Of a stretch of DNA of 64,000 bases, positions 17,489 through 26,572 are shown piece by piece. Origin of the DNA: Puniceibacterium sediminis (GTDB lineage: Bacteria > Pseudomonadota > Alphaproteobacteria > Rhodobacterales > Rhodobacteraceae); assembly GCF_900188035.1 (NCBI RefSeq), contig NZ_FZNN01000011.1, forward strand, positions 1 through 64,000, read 5' to 3'. The notes beneath the pieces are model-generated. The model was not told the origin of the DNA. It was given only the letters and a program-made list of their open reading frames with translations, and ran no database searches. The translations under genes were made by a program, and so were the position numbers. Numbering within the stretch: the first letter of the stretch is position 1; every line of letters starts with the position of its first letter.

Positions 17489-18696
17489 CCCAGACGACCA
17501 CAAATCCGGAGAATGCCGAACTGCCTGCGGTGCCCGTCAAATCCGCCGGTGCCTTTCTGCGCGGCCATATGAGGGAATACGGCATCCTGTTCGCGCTGAT
17601 TGCAATCATGGCGTTCTTTCAGGTGGCAACCGGGGGCATCCTTCTCAAACCGGTGAACCTTACCAACCTGATCCTGCAGAATTCATACATCATCATCATG
17701 GCCATTGGCATGCTGCTGGTCATCGTCGCGGGTCACATCGATCTTTCGGTCGGGTCGGTGATGGGCTTTGTCGGTGCGCTGGCCGCGGTGATGATCGTCA
17801 ACTGGGACATCCCCTATTTCATCGCGGCTCTGCTTTGCCTGGTCGCCGGTGGGATCATCGGCATGGCGCAGGGCTTTTGGGTGGCCTATTTCCGCATTCC
17901 GTCCTTCATCGTGACGCTTGCCGGAATGCTGGTCTTCAAGGGCCTGACCCTCTGGCTGCTGGCCGGGCAGTCTGTCGGTCCTTTCCCAAAACAGTTCCAG
18001 CTGATCTCCTCTGGCTTCATCCCGGATCTTCTGGGCGGAGAAGAGCTCAATCTCTTTTCCCTGCTGATCGGCGTACTGGTGGCCACGGCGATCCTCGTCC
18101 TTGCGATCCGCAACCGCAGCGAAGCGGGCAAATCTGGCAGTGTCGAAGAGCCATTTTCCTTCTTTGCCGCCAGGAACGGTCTGATCTTCATCGCGCTTAT
18201 CTACATGAGCTACCTCATGGCGGACTTCCGCGGTCTGCCCAACGTGTTCATAGTCATGGCTCTGCTGATCGCGATCTATTCCTTTGTCACCTCGCGCACA
18301 ACGATCGGGCGCAGGGTCTATGCCATCGGCGGCAACGAAAAGGCGGCGATGCTGTCGGGGATCGACAGTCAGAAACTCACCTTCCTGACTTTCGCCAATA
18401 TGGGTGTGCTGGCTGCACTGGCGGGACTCGTCTTTGCCGCACGGCTGAACACCGCGACGCCCAAGGCCGGTGCCGGGTTCGAACTTGATGTGATCGCGGC
18501 GGTCTTTATCGGCGGTGCGTCCATGTCAGGCGGGGTCGGCACGGTGGTCGGGGCGGTGATCGGCGCTTTTATCATGGGTGTCATGAACAACGGTATGTCG
18601 ATCCTCGGCATCGGTATCGACTGGCAGCAATGCATCAAGGGACTTGTCCTGCTTGCCGCCGTCATTTTTGACGTCATGAACAAGAAGAAGGGCTGA
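17485..18696 (+). CDS. gguB: Sugar ABC transporter permease GguB
   Basis: A 403-residue inner-membrane permease of the RbsC type with about ten helices. The conserved [18 protein letters not shown] and [20 protein letters not shown] segments are present, and a longer middle loop (around residues 205-225, basic and acidic) is typical of the GguB/XylH group. The GTG at 17485 overlaps the gguA stop (GTGA), so translation is coupled. With ChvE and GguA it forms a complete importer for L-arabinose, D-galactose and related sugars. Confidence 0.93.
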   Translation: MTQTTTNPENAELPAVPVKSAGAFLRGHMREYGILFALIAIMAFFQVATGGILLKPVNLTNLILQNSYIIIMAIGMLLVIVAGHIDLSVGSVMGFVGALAAVMIVNWDIPYFIAALLCLVAGGIIGMAQGFWVAYFRIPSFIVTLAGMLVFKGLTLWLLAGQSVGPFPKQFQLISSGFIPDLLGGEELNLFSLLIGVLVATAILVLAIRNRSEAGKSGSVEEPFSFFAARNGLIFIALIYMSYLMADFRGLPNVFIVMALLIAIYSFVTSRTTIGRRVYAIGGNEKAAMLSGIDSQKLTFLTFANMGVLAALAGLVFAARLNTATPKAGAGFELDVIAAVFIGGASMSGGVGTVVGAVIGAFIMGVMNNGMSILGIGIDWQQCIKGLVLLAAVIFDVMNKKKG

Positions 18697-18700
18697 ATTC

Positions 18701-19687
18701 ATGCTGCTCTCGCAATTCCGCAGGCCCGATGGGCGCATTCAGATCGTCGCCCGCGACGGCACCGAAGCCTTTGAGGTAAAGACCGACCTGTCGCTCTACG
18801 ACCTCGCGATGGACTGCGCCGCCACGGGCCAGTCGCTGCGCGACCGCATCTCGGCCCTTGGTCTGAATGGCGCGGTCGATCTGGACGAACTCTATGCGGC
18901 GGGCAAATTGCTGCCACCGCTGTTGCATCCCGATCCGGCGCATCTGCATCTCACCGGGACGGGCCTTACGCACCTTGGCTCGGCCTCGACCCGTGCGGCG
19001 ATGCACGCCAAAGCGCCACAGGACGAGACGGATTCGATGAAGATGTTCCGCATGGGCGTCGAAGGCGGCAAGCCCGCCAATGGCGAAACCGGCGTTCAGC
19101 CGGAATGGTTCTACAAAGGCACCGGGCATGCGCTGATCGCCCCGGGCCACGCCCTGACATCGCCGTCATTCGCTGAGGACGGTGGCGAGGAACCGGAACT
19201 CGCCGGCCTTTATATCATCGGGCCGGACGGGACGCCTTTCCGCCTTGGGTTTGCGCTGGCCAACGAATTTTCGGACCATGTAATGGAGCGGCAGAATTAC
19301 CTCTACCTTGCCCATTCCAAACTGCGCCCCTGTTCGGTCGGGCCGGAACTGCTGATCGGTGATCTGCCAGACAGCATTACCGGCACCAGCAAGATCACCC
19401 GTCATGGCGCCACGATTTTCGAAAAGCCGTTCCTGTCCGGCGAGGCGAACATGTCCCATACCATCGCCAATCTGGAACATCACCACTTCAAATACGGCGT
19501 CTTCTGCCAGCCGGGGGATGTACATATCCACATGTTCGGTACTGCGACGCTGTCTTTTGGCGACGGCATCGCGACCCGGGATGGCGATGTATTCGAAATC
19601 AGTGCGCCGTCCTTTGGACTGCCTCTGCGCAATCCGCTGGCCACCACCGCCCCTGCGACCGCGCCGGTCGCCGTGCGCACATTGTAG
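18701..19687 (+). CDS. gguC: GguC / AraD1-family dehydratase (L-2-keto-3-deoxyarabonate dehydratase)
   Basis: A 328-residue protein of the fumarylacetoacetate-hydrolase fold that follows gguB by four bases, as gguC does in Agrobacterium. Related AraD1 proteins dehydrate L-2-keto-3-deoxyarabonate to 2-oxoglutarate semialdehyde in oxidative arabinose use. Motifs include FRMGVEGGKPANGE, EPELAGLYIIGPDG, ALANEFSDHVMERQNYLY, and a C-terminal FGDGIATRDGDVFEI. The neighbours (dehydratase, sugar dehydrogenase, semialdehyde dehydrogenase) supply the steps before and after, so the assignment is well supported by context. Confidence 0.88.
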   Translation: MLLSQFRRPDGRIQIVARDGTEAFEVKTDLSLYDLAMDCAATGQSLRDRISALGLNGAVDLDELYAAGKLLPPLLHPDPAHLHLTGTGLTHLGSASTRAAMHAKAPQDETDSMKMFRMGVEGGKPANGETGVQPEWFYKGTGHALIAPGHALTSPSFAEDGGEEPELAGLYIIGPDGTPFRLGFALANEFSDHVMERQNYLYLAHSKLRPCSVGPELLIGDLPDSITGTSKITRHGATIFEKPFLSGEANMSHTIANLEHHHFKYGVFCQPGDVHIHMFGTATLSFGDGIATRDGDVFEISAPSFGLPLRNPLATTAPATAPVAVRTL

Positions 19688-19695
19688 GAGCCGAG

Positions 19696-21438
19696 ATGAC
19701 CTTTACCCCCGCCACATGGCCCCGACGCCTGCGCTCTCAGGAATGGTACGGCGGCACATCGCGTGACAACATCTACCACCGTGGCTGGCTGAAGAACCAA
19801 GGCTATCCGCACGACCTGTTTGACGGTCGCCCAGTGATCGGCATCCTCAACACCTGGTCCGACATGACGCCCTGCAATGGCCACCTGCGTGAGTTGGCCG
19901 AAAAGGTGAAGGCCGGCGTCTGGGAGGCGGGTGGCTTTCCGCTCGAAGTTCCGGTGTTCTCAGCTTCCGAAAACACCTATCGGCCCACGGCGATGATGTA
20001 TCGCAACCTTGCCGCCATGGCGGTCGAGGAAACGATGCGCGCCCAGCCCATCGACGGGGCTGTCCTGTTGGTCGGCTGTGACAAGACCACGCCGTCGCTG
20101 ATGATGGGCGCGGCCAGCACCGATATTCCGTCTATCGTCGTCACCGGCGGCCCGATGCTGAACGGCTGGTTCCGCGGTGAACGGGTCGGCTCGGGAACCG
20201 CGCTCTGGCAGATGTCCGAGGACATCAAGGCCGGTAAGATGACCCAGGAAGATTTCCTTGAAGCCGAGCAGGCGATGAGCCGGTCATCCGGCACCTGCAA
20301 CACGATGGGGACGGCCTCGACCATGGCCTCGATGGCCGAGGCGTTGGGGATGGCACTGTCGGGCAATGCAGCCATTCCGGGGGTGGATTCCCGCCGCAGG
20401 GTGATGGCGCAACTGACGGGTCGGCGCATCGTGCAGATGGTGAAGGACGACCTGAAGCCATCTGATATCCTGACGAAAAAGGCGTTTGAGAATGCCATTC
20501 GCTGCAATGGTGCCATCGGCGGGTCCACCAACGCCGTGATCCACCTTCTGGCCCTCGCCGGTCGGGTCGAAGTCGACCTCACCCTAGATGACTGGGACCG
20601 TCTTGGGCGGGATGTTCCGACGATCGTGAACCTCATGCCGTCTGGCAAATATCTGATGGAAGAATTCTTTTATGCCGGTGGTTTGCCGGTTGTTCTTAAA
20701 CGTCTGGGCGAGGCCGGTATGCTGCACAAGGATGCGCTTACCGTCTCTGGCGAAGCCATCTGGGACGAAGTCAGCGAGGCCAAGAACTGGAATGACGATG
20801 TCATCCTGCCGGTGGACAAGGCGCTCGCGGCCTCGGGCGGTATTGCCGTGCTCAAGGGCAACCTCGCGCCCAAGGGGGCTGTCCTGAAACCCTCTGCCGC
20901 CAGTCCGCATCTCATGCAGCACAGGGGCCGCGCCGTGGTGTTTGAGGATATCGATGACTACAAGGCTCGCATCGACGATGACGCGCTGGATATCGACGAA
21001 AACTGTGTGATGGTGCTCAAGATGTGTGGCCCAAAGGGCTATCCCGGCATGTCCGAAGTGGGCAACATGGGGCTGCCGCCCAAGGTGTTGAAAAAGGGTA
21101 TCACCGACATGGTTCGCATCTCTGACGCGCGCATGTCAGGGACGGCCTATGGCACCGTGATCCTGCACACCGCCCCCGAAGCGGCAGCAGGTGGCCCGCT
21201 GGCCGTGGTACGGACCGGCGACATGATCGAAATCGACGTGCCCGCACGCCGCATCCATCTCGACATCCCGGACGAAGAGCTTGCTGCGCGTCTGGCGGCC
21301 TGGGTGCCCCCGGTGCCGCAGTTCAAGAGCGGCTATTCCAAGATGTTCGTGGACAACGTCGAAGGCGCCGACACGGGTGCCGATTTCGAAGTCCTGAAGG
21401 GCCAGCGCGGAAACGAGGTGCCCCGTGACAGCCACTAA
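19696..21438 (+). CDS. L-arabonate dehydratase (IlvD/Edd family)
   Basis: A 580-residue iron-sulphur dehydratase that removes water from L-arabonate (and likely D-galactonate or D-fuconate) to give the 2-keto-3-deoxy acid. Iron-sulphur ligand cysteines are in DMTPCNGH, VGCDKTTPS and SGTCNTMG; LRSQEWYGG at the N-terminus and a CGPKGYPGM loop are typical of the sugar-acid branch rather than of dihydroxyacid dehydratase. It follows gguC by eight bases. The GTG start of the next gene lies inside its 3' end (14-base overlap). Exact substrate range cannot be read from sequence. Confidence 0.92.
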   Translation: MTFTPATWPRRLRSQEWYGGTSRDNIYHRGWLKNQGYPHDLFDGRPVIGILNTWSDMTPCNGHLRELAEKVKAGVWEAGGFPLEVPVFSASENTYRPTAMMYRNLAAMAVEETMRAQPIDGAVLLVGCDKTTPSLMMGAASTDIPSIVVTGGPMLNGWFRGERVGSGTALWQMSEDIKAGKMTQEDFLEAEQAMSRSSGTCNTMGTASTMASMAEALGMALSGNAAIPGVDSRRRVMAQLTGRRIVQMVKDDLKPSDILTKKAFENAIRCNGAIGGSTNAVIHLLALAGRVEVDLTLDDWDRLGRDVPTIVNLMPSGKYLMEEFFYAGGLPVVLKRLGEAGMLHKDALTVSGEAIWDEVSEAKNWNDDVILPVDKALAASGGIAVLKGNLAPKGAVLKPSAASPHLMQHRGRAVVFEDIDDYKARIDDDALDIDENCVMVLKMCGPKGYPGMSEVGNMGLPPKVLKKGITDMVRISDARMSGTAYGTVILHTAPEAAAGGPLAVVRTGDMIEIDVPARRIHLDIPDEELAARLAAWVPPVPQFKSGYSKMFVDNVEGADTGADFEVLKGQRGNEVPRDSH

Positions 21439-22351
21439 GGTTGCCATCCTCGGCGTCGGCAAGATCGCCCGCGACCAGCACATCCCGGCCATCGCCGCCA
21501 GTGACGCCTTTGACCTTGCCGCGACGGTCAGCCGCTCGGGCGGGCTGGAAGGGGTTGATAACCATCCTGACATCGATGCGCTGGTCTTAGCCAGACCGGA
21601 TATCCCGGCTTTTTCACTGTGCATGCCGCCGCAGCCGCGTTTCGAGATCGCGAAAAAGGCGATTTTGGCAGGCAAACACACCATGCTGGAAAAGCCGCCC
21701 GGGGCGACAGTTTCCGAGGCGTTGACACTTGCCGATCTGGCCCGCGCGCAGGGCGTCACCCTGTTTGCAACATGGCATTCGCGTTATGCCGCTGGTGTTG
21801 CGCAGGCCCGGGAATGGCTTGCCGACAGGACGCCCACCAAGGTCGAGATCATCTGGAAGGAAGACGTTCGGCGCTGGCACCCCGGTCAGGACTGGATTTG
21901 GGAAGCCGGGGGTATGGGCGTCTTTGATCCCGGTATCAACGCGCTGTCGATCATGACCGAGATCCTGCCGGACCCGCTACACGTGATCGCCGCCACACTA
22001 TCCTTTCCGGAAAACCGCGCCACGCCCATCGCGGCCGATCTGACCTTTGCCGGACCTCGCGGCTTGCAGGTTAGCGCCGGTTTCGACTGGCGGCAGGAGG
22101 GGCCGCAAACCTGGGACATCACGGTGCAGACGGACAACGGCACACTGCGTCTGTCGGATGGCGGGGCGACGCTTCACATCGACGACGCGAAGCAAACCCT
22201 ACAAGACTCCGGCGAATATCCCGGGCTTTACGCCCGGTTTGCCGACCTTATCGCTGCTGGCCAGTCCGACGTGGACCTGCGCCCGCTACAACATGTGGCC
22301 GACGCATTCATGCTTGGCCGTCGCGAAACTGTCGCGGCTTTTCACGACTGA
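21425..22351 (+). CDS. D-galactose / L-arabinose 1-dehydrogenase (Gfo/Idh/MocA family)
   Basis: A 308-residue NAD(P)-dependent oxidoreductase resembling Azospirillum AraA and related galactose dehydrogenases. Seen are the Rossmann AILGVGKIARDQHIPAI, the LEKPPGATVSEA motif with the conserved Lys, WHSRYAAGV, and the sugar-contacting KEDVRRWHPGQDW and GVFDPGINALSIM stretches. It would oxidise the aldose to the lactone, the first committed step. The GTG at 21425 overlaps the dehydratase gene by 14 bases. No lactonase gene follows, so lactone opening would be spontaneous or encoded elsewhere. Confidence 0.88.
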   Translation: MTATKVAILGVGKIARDQHIPAIAASDAFDLAATVSRSGGLEGVDNHPDIDALVLARPDIPAFSLCMPPQPRFEIAKKAILAGKHTMLEKPPGATVSEALTLADLARAQGVTLFATWHSRYAAGVAQAREWLADRTPTKVEIIWKEDVRRWHPGQDWIWEAGGMGVFDPGINALSIMTEILPDPLHVIAATLSFPENRATPIAADLTFAGPRGLQVSAGFDWRQEGPQTWDITVQTDNGTLRLSDGGATLHIDDAKQTLQDSGEYPGLYARFADLIAAGQSDVDLRPLQHVADAFMLGRRETVAAFHD

Positions 22352-22364
22352 ACAAGGACTGACC

Positions 22365-23891
22365 ATGACTGATCTCACTGGACGCCATCTGATTGCAGGA
22401 AAATGGGTCGGGGGCGGCGACACCTTCCAATCTGATCCGGCCAGCGGCACACCGCTGACAGTTCTGTCTGCCGGCGCGCCTGAGGTCGATGCCGCGATGA
22501 AAGCCGCCGAGGAGGCTTTCGAGACCTATGGTTGGACCAGCCGTGCTGAACGCGCCGCCTTCCTTGAGGCCATCGCGGATGAGATCGAGGCACGCGGCGA
22601 CGCCCTTACTGCCATGGGCCACGCAGAGACGGGCCTGCCCGAAGCGCGCCTGAGCGGAGAGCGTGGCCGTACCTGCGGACAGCTGCGCCTGTTTGCCGAT
22701 CATATCCGCAAAGGTGACTATCTCGACCGCCGTCATGACGTGGCCCTGCCAGACCGCGCGCCGCTGCCGCGCCCCGATCTGCGGATGATCCAGCGTCCTC
22801 TGGGTCCGGTTGGCGTCTTTGGTGCGTCGAACTTTCCACTGGCGTTTTCGACAGCCGGGGGCGACACGGCCTCGGCGCTCGCCGCCGGGTGTCCTGTTGT
22901 CTATAAGGGTCACCCCGGCCACCCCGGCACGGGCGAGATCGTGGCACAGGCCATTGCTGCGGCCATCGAAAAGACTGGTATGCCCGCTGGCACTTTCGCA
23001 CTGGTCCAGTCCAACTCCAACGCGGCAGGCGAGGCACTGGTGAAACACCCGCTGACCCGCGCCGTCGGTTTCACCGGGTCCTACAGGGGCGGCAAGGCCC
23101 TGTTCGATATTGCAATGTCGCGGCCCGAACCGATCCCGTTCTTCGGCGAACTTGGCGCGATCAACCCGGTTTTCGTGATGGATGCGGCGCTGAAAGCGCG
23201 CGGCAATGGTATTGCCAAAGGCTGGGCCGCTTCGCTGACGATGGGCGTGGGTCAGTTCTGCACCAATCCGGGTGTCGTGATCCTGAAGGCGGGGCCAGAG
23301 GCCGAAGCCTTTGCCGAGACAGCCGCAGCGGCCCTTGCTGACACCGGTGCGCAGGTCATGCTGACCGCAGGCACGGCACAAGCCTATCAGTCCGGGGTTG
23401 AGACGCTGAGCAAGAGCGTCGCCACCCAGCTGACCGCGAGCACAGAAGCCAAACCGCGCTGCGCCAACCCGGCGCTGTTCCGCGTGTCGGGGCAGGATTG
23501 GCTGAGCCATCCGGATCTGGCGCATGAGGTGTTCGGGCCTGCCGGGATGATTGTCCTTGTCAGCGATGACGCGGAACGTATGGCCATCGCCCGTGGGCTT
23601 GACGGGCAGTTGACCGTGACGCTGCAAATGGACGCCGCCGACACCGATGCGCTGCGGCCCCTGATCCCGGTGCTTGAGCGCAAGGCAGGCCGACTGCTGG
23701 TCAACGGCTTTCCGACGGGGGTCGAGGTGGCCGATGCCATGGTCCACGGCGGCCCGTTCCCCGCCAGCACGAATTTCGGCGCAACCAGCGTCGGCACTCT
23801 GGCGATCCGCCGCTTTCTGCGGCCGGTCTGCTATCAGAACATGCCAGACGCACTGCTACCCGCAGATATCACAGAAAAAGGAGGCGCGTGA
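22365..23891 (+). CDS. 2-oxoglutarate semialdehyde dehydrogenase (aldehyde dehydrogenase)
   Basis: A 508-residue aldehyde dehydrogenase of the ketoglutarate-semialdehyde class. The catalytic cysteine is in GVGQFCTNPG and the general base in FFGELGAINPVF; GPVGVFGASNFPLAFS and VEVADAMVHGGPFPAST are typical of this branch. It would oxidise 2-oxoglutarate semialdehyde to 2-oxoglutarate, the last step of the oxidative pentose route. The ATG at 22365 lies 13 bases after the dehydrogenase stop; longer upstream reading in this frame crosses the previous gene and is not used. A 99-base gap then leads to ytfQ. Confidence 0.9.
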   Translation: MTDLTGRHLIAGKWVGGGDTFQSDPASGTPLTVLSAGAPEVDAAMKAAEEAFETYGWTSRAERAAFLEAIADEIEARGDALTAMGHAETGLPEARLSGERGRTCGQLRLFADHIRKGDYLDRRHDVALPDRAPLPRPDLRMIQRPLGPVGVFGASNFPLAFSTAGGDTASALAAGCPVVYKGHPGHPGTGEIVAQAIAAAIEKTGMPAGTFALVQSNSNAAGEALVKHPLTRAVGFTGSYRGGKALFDIAMSRPEPIPFFGELGAINPVFVMDAALKARGNGIAKGWAASLTMGVGQFCTNPGVVILKAGPEAEAFAETAAAALADTGAQVMLTAGTAQAYQSGVETLSKSVATQLTASTEAKPRCANPALFRVSGQDWLSHPDLAHEVFGPAGMIVLVSDDAERMAIARGLDGQLTVTLQMDAADTDALRPLIPVLERKAGRLLVNGFPTGVEVADAMVHGGPFPASTNFGATSVGTLAIRRFLRPVCYQNMPDALLPADITEKGGA

Positions 23892-23990
23892 CACAGCCAC
23901 AGGAATAGGGAAACGGTCCGCAAAAGTGGGCCGAATGAGAGATTTATTTAGGGCAGCAACGTGCTGCTGAAATCTGGGAGGATTACCAAA

Positions 23991-24944
23991 ATGACACTCA
24001 AGACCCTTATGTTGACCACCGTTGCCACGCTTGGCCTTGCTGCTGCTGCACAGGCGCAGACCGTCGGCTTTTCGCAGATCGGTTCAGAATCCGGCTGGCG
24101 CGCTGCTGAAACCACGCTGACCAAGCAGCAGGCACAGGAACGCGGCATTGACCTCAAGTTCTCGGACGCCCAGCAGAAGCAGGAAAACCAGATCGCCGCA
24201 CTGCGGACCTTTATCGCGCAGGGCGTTGATGCGATCCTGATCGCCCCGGTCGTTGCCACCGGCTGGGACAGCATTCTGGAAGAAGCCAAAGAAGCGGATA
24301 TTCCCGTTGTGCTGCTAGACCGTCAGGTCGATAGCGACAAGGAACTGTACCTGACAGCCGTCGGTTCGGATCTTGTCCACGAAGGCGAAGTGGCCGGCAA
24401 GTGGCTGGCTGAAGCTGTGGGAGACAAGAGCTGCCGCGTTGTGGAACTGCAAGGCACCACGGGTTCGTCCCCCGCGATCGACCGAAAGACCGGTTTCGAG
24501 AAGGGCATCGCAGGCCATGCCAACATCGAGATCGTGCGCAGCCAGACTGCCGACTTCACCCGATCAATCGGCAAGGAAGTGATGGAGAGCTTCCTTCAGG
24601 CGGAGAATGGCGGCGCGGATATCTGCGCGCTTTATGCCCATAACGACGACATGGCCGTGGGTGCCATTCAGGCGATCAAGGAAGCTGGTCTAAAGCCGGG
24701 CGAAGATATCCTCGTGGTGTCAATTGATGCCGTGCCGGACATCTTCAAGGCGATGGCAGATGGCGAGGCGAATGCAACCGTCGAACTGACGCCGAACATG
24801 GCCGGTCCGGCCTTTGACGCGCTTGCGGCCTACTGGAAGGACGGCACTGTACCGCCGAAATTCATCCAGACCGACTCGGCGCTTTATACCATGTCCGATG
24901 ATCCGGCAGGTCAGTATCAGGCTCGCAAGGGGCTCGGTTACTGA
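23991..24944 (+). CDS. ytfQ: Sugar ABC transporter substrate-binding protein YtfQ
   Basis: A 317-residue periplasmic binding protein with a signal peptide ending AQAQ (about residue 23). The mature start TVGFSQIGSESGWRAAET and the later YAHNDDMAVGAIQAIKEAG match YtfQ, which in E. coli binds galactofuranose and galactopyranose. The ATG at 23991 follows GGGAGGAT. It opens the second importer operon and is followed by a hairpin before ytfR, repeating the chvE-gguA arrangement. Confidence 0.93.
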   Translation: MTLKTLMLTTVATLGLAAAAQAQTVGFSQIGSESGWRAAETTLTKQQAQERGIDLKFSDAQQKQENQIAALRTFIAQGVDAILIAPVVATGWDSILEEAKEADIPVVLLDRQVDSDKELYLTAVGSDLVHEGEVAGKWLAEAVGDKSCRVVELQGTTGSSPAIDRKTGFEKGIAGHANIEIVRSQTADFTRSIGKEVMESFLQAENGGADICALYAHNDDMAVGAIQAIKEAGLKPGEDILVVSIDAVPDIFKAMADGEANATVELTPNMAGPAFDALAAYWKDGTVPPKFIQTDSALYTMSDDPAGQYQARKGLGY

Positions 24945-24966
24945 AAACCTGACAGCTGATGACTGT

Positions 24967-24991
24967 CCGGGGTGCAATGCTTGCACCCCGG
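24967..24991 (+). promoter_or_regulatory. Intercistronic hairpin between ytfQ and ytfR
   Basis: CCGGGGTGCAA pairs perfectly with TTGCACCCCGG around a three-base loop, 22 bases after ytfQ. No T run follows. Its place after a binding-protein gene suggests message stabilisation or partial termination. It also argues against the in-frame ATG at 24959 as the ytfR start. Confidence 0.7.
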
Positions 24992-25051
24992 TTCCTGACA
25001 GATATTCCGAATGAAACCGGCCCCCTAGGGCGCTGGCAGGCGGGCCATGAC

Positions 25052-26572
25052 ATGCTTCTGACCATTCGATCCCTGACCAAGAGCTTTCCCGGCACCAAGG
25101 CCCTTGATGGGGTCGACTTTGACCTTGCAGCGGGCGAGGTGCACGCCCTGCTGGGGGAAAACGGCGCCGGTAAATCGACGCTGATCAAGTGCTTGACCGG
25201 TGCCTACAGGCGGGACGCAGGCGAAATGCGCCTTGAGGGGCGCGCTATCTCTCCGAGTTCAACGTCAGAGGCGCAGGAGCTGGGCATCGGCACGGTCTAT
25301 CAAGAGGTTAACCTGCTGCCCAATCTAACCGTTGCGCAGAACCTGACCTTTGGCCGCGAACCGCGCCGGTTCGGACTGGTGAATGGACGTCTGCAGAAAT
25401 TGCAGGCGCAGGAGATGGTGCAGGGTTATGGCCTGAACATCGACGTTGGCCGCGATCTGTCGACGTATTCCGTGGCAATCCAGCAGATCATCGCCATCGC
25501 CCGCGCGGTGGCCCTGTCGGGCAAGGTGCTGATCCTGGATGAACCAACCGCGAGCCTTGATGCCGCCGAGGTGCGGATGCTGTTTGACGTGGTGCGAGGC
25601 CTGCGCGACCGTGGGTTGGGGATCGTGTTTGTGTCGCATTTCCTTGATCAGGTGTTCGATCTGACGGACCGCCTGACCGTGCTGCGCAACGGCCAGCATG
25701 TGGTGACGGAACGGACGACGGATGTGGATCGGTTGCAGCTGATCCACCACATGCTGGGCCGGGATCTGGAAACGGTCGAGACGCCGGGACATACAGAGGC
25801 AGGCGACGTGGTTCAGCGCCCGGAAATGCTGCGGTTCAGCGGGATTGGGCGGGCAGGGGTGGTGGACCCCTTTGACCTGACCGTGCACAAGGGCGAAGTG
25901 ATCGGCCTTGCCGGATTGCTGGGGTCCGGGCGCACCGAAAGCGCTGAATTGCTGTTCGGTTTGCGCCGCGCCCAGACCGGCGAGGCGCGCGACGCCAATG
26001 GCCCGGTTGCGATCGACACACCACAGGCCGCGATTGCCGCCGGGTTCGGCTTTGCCCCCGAAGATCGCAAGACCGACGGCATTGTCGCCGACCTGTCGGT
26101 TCGCGAAAACATCATTCTTGCCCTGCAGGCCAAGCGCGGCTGGGCACGTCCGCTGCCACGGGCCGAACAGGACCGTCTGGCGGCGGATTACATCAAACGG
26201 CTGGATATCCGTACCCCGGATGCGGAAAAGGCGATCGGGGATCTATCGGGTGGCAACCAGCAAAAGGTCGTTCTGGCACGGTGGCTGGCGATGAACCCGC
26301 GTTTCCTGATCCTGGATGAACCGACCCGCGGTATTGACGTGGGTGCCCATGCCGAGATCCTCAAACTGATTGACCGGTTGACCGAAGATGGCATGGCGGT
26401 GCTTGTCATCTCGTCCGAACTGGACGAATTGGTGGTCGCGGCTGACCGCATCATCGTTGTGCGGGATCGACGGCATGTCACCGAACTGACCGGTGCCGCA
26501 GTCACCACAGATACGATCATGCAGGCCATCGCGGCCGAAGATACCCCGCCCCTGCGTGAGGGCGTCCTATGA
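25052..26572 (+). CDS. ytfR: Sugar ABC transporter ATP-binding protein YtfR
   Basis: A 506-residue double ATPase. The first domain has GENGAGKST and LILDEPTASLD; the second has [25 protein letters not shown] and [13 protein letters not shown]. It powers the YtfT/YjfF permeases. The ATG at 25052 gives the standard LLTIRSLTKSFPG opening; the earlier ATG at 24959 would translate the hairpin and adds a non-family segment. The stop overlaps ytfT by four bases. Confidence 0.92.
   Translation: MLLTIRSLTKSFPGTKALDGVDFDLAAGEVHALLGENGAGKSTLIKCLTGAYRRDAGEMRLEGRAISPSSTSEAQELGIGTVYQEVNLLPNLTVAQNLTFGREPRRFGLVNGRLQKLQAQEMVQGYGLNIDVGRDLSTYSVAIQQIIAIARAVALSGKVLILDEPTASLDAAEVRMLFDVVRGLRDRGLGIVFVSHFLDQVFDLTDRLTVLRNGQHVVTERTTDVDRLQLIHHMLGRDLETVETPGHTEAGDVVQRPEMLRFSGIGRAGVVDPFDLTVHKGEVIGLAGLLGSGRTESAELLFGLRRAQTGEARDANGPVAIDTPQAAIAAGFGFAPEDRKTDGIVADLSVRENIILALQAKRGWARPLPRAEQDRLAADYIKRLDIRTPDAEKAIGDLSGGNQQKVVLARWLAMNPRFLILDEPTRGIDVGAHAEILKLIDRLTEDGMAVLVISSELDELVVAADRIIVVRDRRHVTELTGAAVTTDTIMQAIAAEDTPPLREGVL

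Noticed and set aside
22308-23747. Minus-strand open frame opposite the semialdehyde dehydrogenase
   Set aside because: Shadow frame; the plus strand has clear catalytic motifs and operon context.
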